Part shown: positions 1-8,153 of the stretch, piece by piece
Layout: each line of letters opens with the position of its first letter
Numbering within the stretch: position 1 is the first letter of the stretch
DNA from: JACVRW01 sp963751835
GTDB taxonomy: Bacteria > Actinomycetota > Thermoleophilia > Solirubrobacterales > Thermoleophilaceae
Length of the DNA stretch: 64,000 nucleotides
Assembly (NCBI GenBank): GCA_963751835.1
Contig: CAVVWD010000011.1
Location: forward strand, 434,001-498,000
Direction: 5' to 3'
Notes under the pieces: generated by a model
Seen by the model: the letters and a program-made list of their open reading frames with translations, nothing else
The model's database searches: none
What the model was told of the DNA's origin: nothing
Position numbers and translations under genes: made by a program

Positions 1-194
1 TCGATCAGCTCCGCCTCCGCATCCTCGAAGCCTTCGGCCTCGCCCTCGCCGGCCTCCTCGAGCGGCCGGTGCGCCTCGTCCGTGTCGTAGTCCGGGCGTT
101 CGCCGCCGATCGCGGCCGCCTCCGCTGCCGCCGCCTCCTCCTCGTGCCGCGCGAAGTCGTCCTCGCGCTCCCTGTTCTCCTCGTTCGTCGTCAT
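1..194 (-). CDS. Acidic hypothetical protein, N-terminal part (cut by window edge)
   Basis: An ATG at 192-194 opens a minus-strand frame that runs off the left edge, so about 64 residues are visible. They begin MTTNEENRERED and are dominated by Glu, Asp and Ala, with no signal peptide, membrane segment or recognised domain. The gene follows the acetyltransferase on the same strand after a gap of about 36 bases and may be the third member of the SDR-GNAT unit. The function is unknown. Low complexity makes family assignment impossible from this fragment. Confidence 0.5.
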   Translation of the reverse strand, partial: MTTNEENREREDDFARHEEEAAAAEAAAIGGERPDYDTDEAHRPLEEAGEGEAEGFEDAEAELI

Positions 195-230
195 GCCGAA
201 GGTGTACCCCTGACCACGGAAGGGGGAACC

Positions 231-761
231 TCACGCGGCGGGCAGCTCCCGTCCGTAGATCCGCAGCGAGTGGCCGCGCAGCTCGATCTCGCCCTCCTGC
301 GTCATGCCGAGCTTCTCGGCCACCCGGATCGAGCGCGCGTTCCGCGGCTCGATCAGGCTAATGATGTGCCGCGCGCCGAGGGCCTGCTGCGCCCACTCGA
401 CCGCCGCCCGGCCGGCCTCGCCCGCCAGCCCCTCGCCCCAGCGCCGGCGCGCGACCGTCCAGCCGACCTCCAGGTCCGGCCAGTCGGGCGGGCGCAGCAG
501 CCCCGCCCGGCCGACCAGCTCACCGCTCGAGCGCTCCTCGAGCGCCCAGTGGCCGAAGCCCTTGAGCACCCAGTGCCCGCTGAAGAAGGCCATCTCCCCC
601 CAGGCTTCCGCGGGATCGATCCCGCCCCTGCGGCCGAGCGCGCGCATCACCTCGTTGTCAGCGCAGATCGCTGCCCAGGGCTCGAGGTCCTCGTCGCGCC
701 AGCCGCGCATCACGAGCCGCTCGGTCTCGAGCACGGGAACCGAGAACGTGCGCTCGCTCAT
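231..761 (-). CDS. GNAT-family N-acetyltransferase (RimJ/RimL type)
   Basis: This 176-residue protein has the layout of RimJ/RimL-like acetyltransferases, which move an acetyl group from acetyl-CoA to an amine. It opens with the strand LETERLVMRGW. Near residue 110 it has RRRWGEGLAGEAG, the acetyl-CoA pyrophosphate loop (motif A). Near residue 140 it has EPRNARSIRVAEKLGM, typical of motif B in this subfamily. The chosen ATG (759-761) overlaps the stop of the upstream SDR gene as ATGA, so the two are probably translationally coupled. An open frame continues upstream but lies inside the SDR gene. The acceptor substrate cannot be told from sequence. Confidence 0.85.
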   Translation of the reverse strand: MSERTFSVPVLETERLVMRGWRDEDLEPWAAICADNEVMRALGRRGGIDPAEAWGEMAFFSGHWVLKGFGHWALEERSSGELVGRAGLLRPPDWPDLEVGWTVARRRWGEGLAGEAGRAAVEWAQQALGARHIISLIEPRNARSIRVAEKLGMTQEGEIELRGHSLRIYGRELPAA

Positions 762-1597
762 TCCTTGCCTTTCCGCTCCTCGGCGAGCGGCCTGCCGCCC
801 GCGTCTGCCAGCCCGCCCGGCGGCCAGGCTCCGAACCAGTTGTCGCGCGCGCCGTCGATCGTGAGGATCGCGCCCGAGACGTAGTCGCCTGCCGGCGAGG
901 CGAGATAGGCCACGAGCCAGGCGAACTCCTCCTCGGTCCCCAGCCGCTGCAGCGGCACCGTGCCCGCCACCCCTTCGACCACAGGCGTCGGGTACTTCGT
1001 CATCAGCGTCTCGGTGGCGAAGTGGCCGGCGGCCAGCGCGGTCAGCCTGATCCCGAAGCGCGCCCACTCGATCGAGAGGACGCGGGTGAGGTTCTCGACG
1101 GCGGCGCGCGCTGCGGACGAGTGCGCCATCCCCGGGAGCCCGTGGTGGGGCGACAGCGTCACGTTGATGATCTTCCCTCCGCCGCCACCCATCATCGCCT
1201 TGGTCGCAACGGCGTGCGTCATCAGCCAGGTGCCCTCGACGTTCAGCCGGATCACGGTCCGGAAGCCCTTCGGGGTGATGTCCTCGGCCGGGATGAGGAA
1301 CTGGCCGCCGGCGTTGTTGACGAGGAGGTCGATGCGTCCGTGGCGAGCGAGCACCTCGTCGACGAGCGCCTCCACCTGATCCGCCTCGCGGATGTCGCAG
1401 GCGATCGGCTCGCAGCGTCCTCCGTCCGCGGCGGCAGCGGTCTGCGCGAGCGGCTCGAGCCGCCGCCCGCAGACGACTACGCGCGCGCCCAGCGCCGCCA
1501 GCTCGAGAGCGCTCGCGCGGCCCAGGCCCGAGCCGCCGCCGCTCAGGAGGGCCACCTGCCCGTCAAGCAGGCCGGGCTGGAAGAGCTTGGAGGGCAT
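758..1597 (-). CDS. Short-chain dehydrogenase, trans-2-enoyl-CoA reductase (PECR)-like
   Basis: A 279-residue SDR with the N-terminal cofactor loop SGGGSGLGRA near residue 20 and NNAGGQF near residue 95. Where classical SDRs have YxxxK it reads HSSAARAAVENL, as in the peroxisomal trans-2-enoyl-CoA reductase and dienoyl-CoA reductase branch. It may therefore reduce an unsaturated acyl-CoA with NADPH, although this is inferred. ATG 1597 was preferred to a TTG nine codons upstream because it lies just before the SDR fold. It is the first gene of a minus-strand unit with the acetyltransferase. A palindrome (1627-1642) lies in the divergent promoter region just upstream. Confidence 0.85.
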   Translation of the reverse strand: MPSKLFQPGLLDGQVALLSGGGSGLGRASALELAALGARVVVCGRRLEPLAQTAAAADGGRCEPIACDIREADQVEALVDEVLARHGRIDLLVNNAGGQFLIPAEDITPKGFRTVIRLNVEGTWLMTHAVATKAMMGGGGGKIINVTLSPHHGLPGMAHSSAARAAVENLTRVLSIEWARFGIRLTALAAGHFATETLMTKYPTPVVEGVAGTVPLQRLGTEEEFAWLVAYLASPAGDYVSGAILTIDGARDNWFGAWPPGGLADAGGRPLAEERKGKE

Positions 1598-1626
1598 GGA
1601 CGCGCCAGGGTAACCCGGAGCCAATC

Positions 1627-1642
1627 GTTAGGGAGCCCTAAC
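1627..1642. promoter_or_regulatory. Perfect inverted repeat, candidate operator
   Basis: GTTAGGG and CCCTAAC are separated by two bases, a shape typical of TetR- or MarR-type operators. The site lies between the divergent SDR gene (minus) and the small cysteine-rich gene (plus), where a regulator could control both. No regulator gene is adjacent, so the cognate protein is unknown. Confidence 0.45.
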
Positions 1643-1662
1643 ACGTGCTACCCTGCGCCGCC

Positions 1663-1926
1663 GTGCACGTCAGGTGCTGCCGATCGAATCCACGCTGCCG
1701 CGACTGCCCGGCGCGCAAGATCGACGACGACCGGCTGCTGCTCGCTCTCGGGATCGCTCCCGAGCCGCCGCTGCCCGCCCACCTGCGCGGCGTGCCGAGG
1801 AGCCTGCACAAGTACGAGCCGCTCTTGCGGAGAGCCTGGAACGAGCGGGCCGAGGGCATGCGTGCCGAGCGCCTAGAGCTCGAGCTCGTACCCGCCGCCC
1901 CTGCCACAGAGCGGGCCAGGCCGTAG
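1663..1926 (+). CDS. Small cysteine-rich conserved hypothetical protein
   Basis: An 87-residue protein starting at GTG 1663. A GTG at 1645 would add six residues. The N-terminus holds four cysteines in RCCRSNPRCRDCPAR, which could bind a metal or Fe-S cluster. The rest is helical and charged, with a repeated Leu/Arg pattern. I recognise the CC-x5-C-x2-C pattern from short uncharacterised actinobacterial proteins, but no function is known. It is transcribed away from the SDR gene and sits just upstream of the glycosidase-like frame. Confidence 0.55.
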   Translation: MHVRCCRSNPRCRDCPARKIDDDRLLLALGIAPEPPLPAHLRGVPRSLHKYEPLLRRAWNERAEGMRAERLELELVPAAPATERARP

Positions 1927-1970
1927 TAGTCCCCGACGACGGCATCACGTACGAGCTCACCCGCCTCCGA

Positions 1971-2375
1971 GTGGGCGACGGATGGGAGACCACGGTCTAC
2001 CTCGTCCGGCACCCGCGCGCGACCACGTCCGTGCGTGTGGTCGTATTCCCGGAGACACGAAGCCTTGACCAGTGGTGCGCCGCCAATGACAAGCCGGAGG
2101 CCATCGTCGCCGGCTTCTTCCTCCGCGATCCCTACCGGCCGCTCGGCGAGGTCCGCATCGACGGCGCGCTCGTGGAGCACGAGCCGGTCGCCGCGCCCTG
2201 GGGTCGTGTCCGCGGCTGCGTGCAGGTCGACGACGGCCTGTGGATCGCCCCCCTGGTCCACCGAAAGCACCTGCTCAATCGCCCCTACTCGCACCAGGAC
2301 CAGCCCGCTCCCGAGTCGCGTCCGGTGGTGACCGCGCTGCTCTTCGAGCCGCGGCCCGCAGCCGGAGGAGGCTAG
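1971..2375 (+). CDS. Phosphodiester glycosidase-like domain protein, start uncertain
   Basis: The frame encodes about 134 residues from GTG 1971. The core, IVAGFFLRDPYRPLGEVRID followed by Gly-Ala-Leu-Val, resembles the NAGPA/phosphodiester glycosidase domain (NGxFF...G.plG..idG). The domain similarity seems to start earlier, at the codons for GITYELTRL near 1941. No ATG, GTG or TTG lies in frame between that point and the upstream gene, so either the start is non-standard or an indel has separated the 5' end. At this length it would be a short or truncated family member. Confidence 0.5.
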   Translation: MGDGWETTVYLVRHPRATTSVRVVVFPETRSLDQWCAANDKPEAIVAGFFLRDPYRPLGEVRIDGALVEHEPVAAPWGRVRGCVQVDDGLWIAPLVHRKHLLNRPYSHQDQPAPESRPVVTALLFEPRPAAGGG

Positions 2376-2872
2376 GTCCCTCCGCCCAGGTCGTTCCCGT
2401 CGCGCGCGACGAACTCCTCGAGCATCATCGGGTACTCGCGCACCCGCTCGGCCACCTGGAGCAGGGCGTCCATGGTGGCCTCCTCCTCGACCTGCTCGTC
2501 GACGAACCACTGCATGAAGCTCTCGCTCGCGTAGTCGTCGGTCTCGCGCGCGATCTCGAACAGCTTCCCGATCTGGACCGTGGTCTTCTTCTCGTTCTCG
2601 AGCGCGAGGGCGATCGGGGTCACGTGGTCCTCGAAGTCCGTCTTCGGGGCCTTGATCTCGCCCAGCCGCAGCGGTGAGTTCGTGTCGCGCAGGTAGTTGA
2701 CCATCCTCATGGCGTGCCCGCGCTCCTCGTCGGCCTGCTTGTAGAAGAGCTTGGCCAGCCGCGGGAACGTCTCGCGGTCGTAGTAGGCGGCCACCGCCGT
2801 GTACTGGTGCGCCGCCGCGAGTTCACGGGCGACCTGGTCGTTCAGCTCGTTCACGAAGCGCTCGGATGGCAT
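2372..2872 (-). CDS. Ferritin (FtnA-type iron storage protein)
   Basis: A 166-residue four-helix ferritin that oxidises Fe(II) and stores the mineral in a 24-mer shell. All ferroxidase ligands sit at the numbers seen in bacterial FtnA: Glu17, Glu50 and His53 (in DEERGHA), Glu94, Gln127 and Glu130. No methionine suggests a haem ligand, so it is ferritin rather than bacterioferritin. The length is normal for the family. The ATG at 2872 is clear. The 3' end overlaps the convergent glycosidase-like frame by four bases. It is divergent from the metallo-hydrolase gene. Confidence 0.93.
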   Translation of the reverse strand: MPSERFVNELNDQVARELAAAHQYTAVAAYYDRETFPRLAKLFYKQADEERGHAMRMVNYLRDTNSPLRLGEIKAPKTDFEDHVTPIALALENEKKTTVQIGKLFEIARETDDYASESFMQWFVDEQVEEEATMDALLQVAERVREYPMMLEEFVARDGNDLGGGT

Positions 2873-2972
2873 TGCCGTAAGCCTATCCGGGGCGCCCCCT
2901 CGAAGCCCTCAGCTGGATCGAGTTCTGGGAGGAGCTGGCCGACCGCGGCTCCGGCTAGCGTTTCTCCAGCCG

Positions 2973-3881
2973 ATGGAGACCGCCGCGGAGCCCCGGCCGG
3001 CCGATTTGCCCCTGGCGGGCGGCCGCCGCGGCGCGACGGTCGTGCTGCACCCGCTGCTGACCGGCCGCGTGAGGGGCCCGAAGGCATGGTTCCTGCGCAG
3101 CGAGGGGCGTCTCGGCGCCCTGCGCGCGTACGGGATCGGCGTGCCGAAGCGGGACTGGATCGACGTGCCCGTGCCGGCGTTCCTCGTCGAGCATCCGGGC
3201 GCCGGGCCGGTCCTGATCGACACCGGTTTCCACCCCTCCGTGGCCGTCAACCCGCGCCAGAACCTCGGCCGAATCGCCCCCTTCATCTTCAGGGACCTGA
3301 AGATGGACCCGGATCAGGCAGTGCCGGCACAGCTGCGCGAGAAGGGCATCCCGCCCGGAGACGTCCGCGTGGTGGTGATGACCCATCTGCACATGGATCA
3401 CGCGAGTGCCATCTCCGAGTTCCCGCAGGCGACGTTCGTCGTCTCGGCGCCCGAGTGGGAGTCGGCCACCACGCGGGGCCAGCGCCACGGCTACGTGAGA
3501 CGCCAGTTCGACCACGGCTTCGACTACCGGCTGCTCGACTTCGAGAGTCGCGACGCGTCCTCGTTCTCGGGCTTCGGCCGCTCGTTCGACCTTTTCGGAG
3601 ACGGGAGCGTTCGCGCTCTCTTCACCCCCGGCCACACACTTGGGCACATGTCGGTGGTGGTGCGGACGAGCGGACTCGAGGTGCTGATCACCGGGGATGC
3701 GATCTACCTGCGCGAGACGCTCGAGAGCTCGCACCTCCCGCACCGGACAGACGACGAGCACCTGTTCCGCCGCTCGCTGCGCGAGATCCAGCAATACCGC
3801 AAGGAAACCCCGGACGCGCTCATCATCCCCGGTCACGACTGGGAAGCCTGGAACGAGCTCGAGCCGGAGTACGGGGAATAG
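2973..3881 (+). CDS. Metallo-beta-lactamase-fold hydrolase (N-acyl homoserine lactonase-like)
   Basis: A 302-residue MBL-fold hydrolase. THLHMDHA (HxHxDH) gives the first zinc set, PGHTLGHM a further His, GDAIYL the bridging Asp and IPGHDW the last His. This is the full dizinc site. The HLHMDHA-plus-C-terminal-PGHD pattern is that of AhlD/AttM-type lactonases, so lactone hydrolysis or quorum quenching is possible but not proven. ATG 2973 fits the start of the fold. A hairpin at 3894-3917 separates it from the acyl-CoA ligase downstream on the same strand. Confidence 0.85.
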   Translation: METAAEPRPADLPLAGGRRGATVVLHPLLTGRVRGPKAWFLRSEGRLGALRAYGIGVPKRDWIDVPVPAFLVEHPGAGPVLIDTGFHPSVAVNPRQNLGRIAPFIFRDLKMDPDQAVPAQLREKGIPPGDVRVVVMTHLHMDHASAISEFPQATFVVSAPEWESATTRGQRHGYVRRQFDHGFDYRLLDFESRDASSFSGFGRSFDLFGDGSVRALFTPGHTLGHMSVVVRTSGLEVLITGDAIYLRETLESSHLPHRTDDEHLFRRSLREIQQYRKETPDALIIPGHDWEAWNELEPEYGE

Positions 3882-3893
3882 AACGCCCTGCCA

Positions 3894-3917
3894 GGCGGTC
3901 CAGAGAGTGGACCCGCC
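3894..3917 (+). terminator. Hairpin between hydrolase and ligase genes
   Basis: GGCGG-TCCA and TGGA-C-CCGCC pair across a five-base loop, with one bulged base. No T-tract follows, so it could be a weak terminator, an attenuator or an mRNA stabiliser just before the ligase ribosome-binding region. Confidence 0.35.
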
Positions 3918-3933
3918 ACAGAAGAGGACCCAC

Positions 3934-5541
3934 ATGGCCACCCAGATAGAGCAGCACGTCGCGACCAGCCCCTGGCCCCTCGCCCCGGTACCCGAGACCG
4001 ACCTCACGAGCTACGTACTCGCGGGCTCGGAGCGGCACCCCGGCCGACCGTCCCTCATCGATGCGCCCAGTGGCAGGACGATCCGGCACGGAGAGCTCAC
4101 CCCGATGGTCCGCCGCGTCGCCGCTGGGCTCGCCGCGCGCGGGTTCGGAGAAGGCGACGTGCTGGCAATCTACGCGCCGAACGTCCCGGAGTACGCCGTG
4201 GCGGTGCACGCGGCGATGTCCCTCGGCGGCGCGGTCACGACCGCCAACCCGCTCTACAAGCAGGACGAGCTGGCGTATCAGCTGGCCGACTCGGGGGCCC
4301 GGGCGCTCCTTACGGTGCCGCCCTTCCTCGAGCCTGCCCGCGGGGCGGCGGCCAAGGCCGGCTGCGCTGACCTGCTCGTGCTCGGCGAGGGCGAGGGCGC
4401 CACGCCATTCGGTGCCCTCCTGCAGTACGGAGACGAGCCGCCCGCGCCGGCGATCGACCCGAACGCCACCGCCGCGCTCATGTACTCGAGCGGCACGACC
4501 GGGGCGCCCAAGGGCGTCGAGCTGAGCCACCGTGGACTCATCACCAACATCGTGCAGTGCGAGGCCGTTCTCGACATCGGCGAGGACGACGTGGTGCTGG
4601 CGGTGGCGCCCTTCTTCCACGTGCTCGGCTTCGTGATCCTGATGAACGGGTCGCTGGCCGCGGGGGCGACGGTGGTGTCGATGCCCCGCTTCGACCTCGA
4701 GGCGTTCCTGCAGGCGATCCAGGACCACCAGGTGACCTTCACCATCGTGGTCCCGCCGATCGCCCTTGCGCTCGCGCGCCACCCGGTCGTCGACAGCTAT
4801 GACCTCTCGAGCCTGCGCTTCGTCGGCTGCGGCGCGGCGCCGCTCGGTGTCGAGCTCCAGGAGGAGTGTGGTGAGCGGCTCGGCTGTCTCGTGAGGCAGG
4901 GCTACGGCATGACCGAGTGCACCGCCGGGATCGCCATCTCAACGACCGTCGAGCTCGAGCGCAACGTCCCCGAGCAGGTTGGGATCCTGCTCCCCGGCAC
5001 CGAGGCGCGGGTGGTCGATCCCGTCGGCGGCGAGGACCTCGGCGCGGGCCCGACCGGCGAGATCTGGATCCGCGGGCCGCAGCTGATGAAGGGCTACCGG
5101 GGCCGGCCCGACGCGACCGCCGCGACCATCGACGCGGACGGCTGGCTCCACACTGGCGACATCGGGAGCGTCGACCAGGACGGTCGTGTCTTCATCACGG
5201 ACCGGCTCAAGGAGCTCATCAAGTACAAGGCGTACCAGGTGGCGCCGGCAGAGCTCGAGGCGCTCCTGTGCTCGCATCCGGGGGTGGCCTCCGCTGCCGT
5301 GATCGGGGCGCCCGACGAGGAAGCGGGCGAGCTGCCGGTGGCGTTCGTCGTCGCGCGCGATGAGCTCGACCGGGAGGAGCTGATGGCCTGGGTCGCGGAG
5401 CGCGTGGCGCCGCACAAGCGCATCCGGCGCGTCGAGTTCGTGGATGAGATCCCCTGCTCGCCGGCCGGCAAGATCCTGCGCCGGGAGCTGCGCGAGCGGC
5501 TCAGCGAAGGAGCAGCCGGCGCGCCTCGCTCGACACCGTGA
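3934..5541 (+). CDS. AMP-forming acyl-CoA ligase, 4-coumarate-CoA ligase-like
   Basis: A 535-residue ANL-superfamily ligase that activates a carboxylic acid to an acyl-AMP and then the CoA thioester. Motifs in order: MYSSGTTGAPKGVELSH (A3 P-loop) near residue 185, GYGMTECT (A5) near 325, GWLHTGDIG (A7) near 405 and the A10 lysine in PCSPAGKILRREL near 512. The overall pattern matches 4CL-type enzymes. The substrate may be an aromatic, medium-chain or fatty acid. The ATG is preceded by a purine-rich stretch. The 3' end overlaps the convergent transglycosylase gene by 41 bases. Confidence 0.9.
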   Translation: MATQIEQHVATSPWPLAPVPETDLTSYVLAGSERHPGRPSLIDAPSGRTIRHGELTPMVRRVAAGLAARGFGEGDVLAIYAPNVPEYAVAVHAAMSLGGAVTTANPLYKQDELAYQLADSGARALLTVPPFLEPARGAAAKAGCADLLVLGEGEGATPFGALLQYGDEPPAPAIDPNATAALMYSSGTTGAPKGVELSHRGLITNIVQCEAVLDIGEDDVVLAVAPFFHVLGFVILMNGSLAAGATVVSMPRFDLEAFLQAIQDHQVTFTIVVPPIALALARHPVVDSYDLSSLRFVGCGAAPLGVELQEECGERLGCLVRQGYGMTECTAGIAISTTVELERNVPEQVGILLPGTEARVVDPVGGEDLGAGPTGEIWIRGPQLMKGYRGRPDATAATIDADGWLHTGDIGSVDQDGRVFITDRLKELIKYKAYQVAPAELEALLCSHPGVASAAVIGAPDEEAGELPVAFVVARDELDREELMAWVAERVAPHKRIRRVEFVDEIPCSPAGKILRRELRERLSEGAAGAPRSTP

Positions 5542-6907
5542 TGTGGATGGCACCAGGCTCGCGCACCCAGGCGATCAGGTTCAGCGACTGGAGGCGGTCG
5601 AGCATGTACTGCAAGGCCGCAGCCTGAGCGGGCGAGCGGTACGCGCGCCGGATGTCGAAAGCGAAGCCGGTGGTGTGCAGCGAGTAGGCGCTGGTTGCCT
5701 CCGGATTGCGGCGGGCCAGCACCGCCTGGTACGCGCGGTCACGGACGGTGCTCGTGACGATGAGCGGCGCCTTCGTGTCCGCGATCGAGCGCACTCCCTT
5801 TGCCACGTACACCGCCATCGCCAGCGCTTCCGGGCGGAGGCCCTGGTAGAGCGTGCGCTCGGCGTCCACGCGCCTTGCCAGCGCGCCCATGCGCGGGTCG
5901 CGGCGCAGCCCGTAGCGCGCCGGATCGTTCGGGAACGGACGCAGCTCGCCCTCCTCGTATGCGGCCTCGAGGTCCTCGGGCGTCTCGTACACCCGGGTCG
6001 AGGTGCGCGGATGCAGAACCTCCTCCGCTGACGCCTTGGCGGTGTGGAGCTCCTCCAGGCGAGCCAGCTCGCCCGGGTCGTCCCGGTAGAGCCGCATGAC
6101 CTCGGCCGAGGCGAGCACCCGCCAGAGGTAGGTCTTGGAGTCATCGCCCAGGCCGGTCAAGAGCCGCTGGGTCCGTAGATGACGGTCGGGCGTGGCGTCG
6201 AAGTAGACCTGCGTGTAGCTCGCCCGGTCGTCGCCGTACGCGGCCAGCACGTCCTGCAGGTTGCCCATGCCCATGTGGTACGAGACGACCGCGTGGTCTT
6301 CCCGGCCGAACTCACCCATCGCGATCTGCAGGTAGCGGCCCGTCCCCTCGAGCGCCTTGGCGGGAGCGAAGCGCTCGTCCACCCGGCGCCGCCGGGTGCG
6401 CAGCCGCTCCGAGCGCGCTGATTCGCCGCGGCGGTCGGCACGCTCGATCTGGCGCGTCAGGCGCCGGCTGGCGTCGACGTCCACGCGCATCCCGAGCAGG
6501 TTGACGGCGGTCTCGGCGAGGATCTGCGTGAGCCCCACCGCGCCCTCGACGTCGCTCGTGGCCATCACCTCCCGGCGCCCCGCGCTCTCGAGCAGGACCA
6601 TGCCCTCGACGAGATCGGGATCGACGCCCGCCGCGGCCGCGACCTCCTCGATCTTCGGCCGGTAGGCCTCCACGCGCTGCGCGGTCGCCATCACGCCGTC
6701 GGGGCTCTTCGCGTAGATCACGTGGCTGTGGCCGGCGGTCGCCCGCTCTCTGAACTCCTCCTCGCGGCCGGATTCGTACGCGAACGGATCGTTGTCGATC
6801 TCGAGCGGCCCGAACTCAGGCGTGTCGTCACCGCCGCCCAGCAGGGCGACGCCCACAAGCGCCGCGCACACGAGCGCCAAGCCGATGAGGAAGGCAACGC
6901 GGTGCAC
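5501..6907 (-). CDS. Membrane-anchored lytic transglycosylase with C-terminal M15/DUF5715-like domain
   Basis: A 468-residue exported protein. Residues 1-24 form a membrane anchor or signal (MHRVAFLIGLALVCAALVGV). Around 85-230 lies an SLT-like fold: GMVLLESAGRREV carries the probable catalytic Glu, followed by EGAVGLTQI and a later YHMGMGNLQ. The C-terminal 120 residues contain SLHTTGFAFDI, resembling the His-x-x-G-x-x-x-D metal site of M15-type peptidases. It may cut peptidoglycan glycan strands and perhaps stem peptides, acting outside the membrane. It lies downstream of plsC on the same strand. Confidence 0.75.
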   Translation of the reverse strand: MHRVAFLIGLALVCAALVGVALLGGGDDTPEFGPLEIDNDPFAYESGREEEFRERATAGHSHVIYAKSPDGVMATAQRVEAYRPKIEEVAAAAGVDPDLVEGMVLLESAGRREVMATSDVEGAVGLTQILAETAVNLLGMRVDVDASRRLTRQIERADRRGESARSERLRTRRRRVDERFAPAKALEGTGRYLQIAMGEFGREDHAVVSYHMGMGNLQDVLAAYGDDRASYTQVYFDATPDRHLRTQRLLTGLGDDSKTYLWRVLASAEVMRLYRDDPGELARLEELHTAKASAEEVLHPRTSTRVYETPEDLEAAYEEGELRPFPNDPARYGLRRDPRMGALARRVDAERTLYQGLRPEALAMAVYVAKGVRSIADTKAPLIVTSTVRDRAYQAVLARRNPEATSAYSLHTTGFAFDIRRAYRSPAQAAALQYMLDRLQSLNLIAWVREPGAIHITVSSEARRLLLR

Positions 6908-6926
6908 GTCGCGGCGGGCGGGCGGG

Positions 6927-7661
6927 CTAGCCGCTGACCGGCCGGCGGGCGGCGCGTACGACGCTCCTGCGGCCCTCGGTGCGGAGCCGCGAATGCATCG
7001 CCTTCACCCGGTCGAAGACGACCACCGATGCCGCCTGCGCCTGCTCGCGCGTGGGCTCCTTCACCCGCTCGAAGCGCAGCGGCTCGCCGAACTGGACGGT
7101 CACCTTCGGGAACTGGAGCCGCTTCCAGTTGCGCACGCGCTCGGTGCCCGCGATGGCGGTCGGGACCACCGGCACACCCGACTCGAGCGCCAGCCGGCCG
7201 AGCCCGTGGCGCGGCGTGCCGAGCTCGCCGCTGCGCGAGCGCCCTGCCTCCGCGTACATCACGACGATTCCGCCCCGCTCGAGGATCGTGTGGGCGGTCT
7301 TGAAGGCCTCCTCGTCGTGCTGGCCGCGCCGGACCGGGAAGACGCCGCCGTTGTTGAAGATGATCTCGAGCGGCAGCTTGAAGAGCTGCGACTTCGCCAT
7401 GAATTGGACCTTGCGGCGCAGGAAGACCGCGACGAAGAAGTGGTCCAGGAACGAGAAGTGGTTGGGCGCGATGATCGCGGGCCCGTCCGCGGGGATGTTG
7501 TCGGAGTCGATGCAGCGCGCCCTGTAGAAGAAGACGATGTAGGGGGTGAGCACCAGCCGCACGCCCTCGTACATCCAGTTGGGCTTCTTCGTGCGCGTGC
7601 GGCGATGGAAACGCTCGAAGTGCTCCGCCGGCCGCGGATCCTTGTAGACCTGCTCCTTCAT
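6927..7661 (-). CDS. 1-acyl-sn-glycerol-3-phosphate acyltransferase (PlsC family)
   Basis: A 244-residue membrane-associated acyltransferase that makes phosphatidic acid or a related lipid. It has the NHFSFLD form of the NHx4D catalytic motif near residue 67, the phosphate-binding AEAGRSRSGE (EGxRS type) near 137 and VPVVPTAIAG near 165. The ATG (7659-7661) overlaps the stop of the upstream glycerol kinase remnant as ATGA, so translation was once coupled to glycerol phosphorylation. That is a sensible pairing, since the kinase makes the glycerol-3-phosphate backbone. Confidence 0.88.
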   Translation of the reverse strand: MKEQVYKDPRPAEHFERFHRRTRTKKPNWMYEGVRLVLTPYIVFFYRARCIDSDNIPADGPAIIAPNHFSFLDHFFVAVFLRRKVQFMAKSQLFKLPLEIIFNNGGVFPVRRGQHDEEAFKTAHTILERGGIVVMYAEAGRSRSGELGTPRHGLGRLALESGVPVVPTAIAGTERVRNWKRLQFPKVTVQFGEPLRFERVKEPTREQAQAASVVVFDRVKAMHSRLRTEGRRSVVRAARRPVSG

Positions 7662-7859
7662 CGTGCCCCCTCCGGCAGCCTAGCGCCGCGGGCCCGCTCC
7701 ACCGCCGAGCCCCATTCGGCCAGGAGCGTCTCGCGCCGGTCCTCGGACATCGATGGCTCGTAGCGGGCGGCCTGGCGCCTCGCGGCCGGCCGGGCTCCCC
7801 TCCTCGTCGAAGACGATGCAGGTGCTGCCCGTGGTGCCCTGGTCGATCGCGAGGATCAT
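7658..7859 (-). pseudogene. glpK: Remnant of glycerol kinase (both ends kept, middle deleted)
   Basis: From ATG 7859 the frame reads MILAIDQGTTGSTCIVFDEE, the N-terminal phosphate-binding strand of glycerol kinase. About 28 codons in, the similarity jumps to another frame. That frame encodes ARYEPSMSEDRRETLLAEWG and then SAVERARG, matching the extreme C-terminus of the same family (compare FRPGIETTERN...WKKAVKRAMAW in E. coli). About 430 central codons are missing, including the whole catalytic core, so no enzyme can be made. The old stop still overlaps the plsC ATG. Confidence 0.8.
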
Positions 7860-7900
7860 GCCGGTATCTTGCCCGCCTACGCAAACCAGGAGGAACCCAC

Positions 7901-8113
7901 TTGCCCGATGTGGAGGCTCACATCACCGGGACGGTCTGGAAGGTCGAGTGTGAGATCGGCCAGGAGGTCGAGGAGGGCGACACGCTCGTGATCCTCGAGT
8001 CGATGAAGATGGAGATGCCGGTCGAGGCGGAGGATCCGGGGACGGTCAAGGAGATCGTCTGCGAGGAGGGGCAGTCGGTCTCCGAGGGCGACACGCTCGT
8101 CGTGCTGGAGTAA
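7901..8113 (+). CDS. Stand-alone biotinyl (biotin/lipoyl attachment) domain protein
   Basis: A 70-residue protein that is almost exactly one biotinyl domain. ESMKMEMPV carries the lysine that accepts biotin. The fold's two-fold symmetry shows in GQEVEEGDTLVILE and GQSVSEGDTLVVLE. It should act as a mobile carboxyl carrier (BCCP-like) for an acyl-CoA carboxylase encoded elsewhere. The TTG start at 7901 is supported by AGGAGG at 7888-7893. The nearby out-of-frame ATG is not used. Biotin synthesis genes begin 1.7 kb downstream. Confidence 0.88.
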   Translation: MPDVEAHITGTVWKVECEIGQEVEEGDTLVILESMKMEMPVEAEDPGTVKEIVCEEGQSVSEGDTLVVLE

Positions 8114-8153
8114 TGCGATCGCCGCGCACCCGGCCGAGCCGGGCGCTTGCGCC

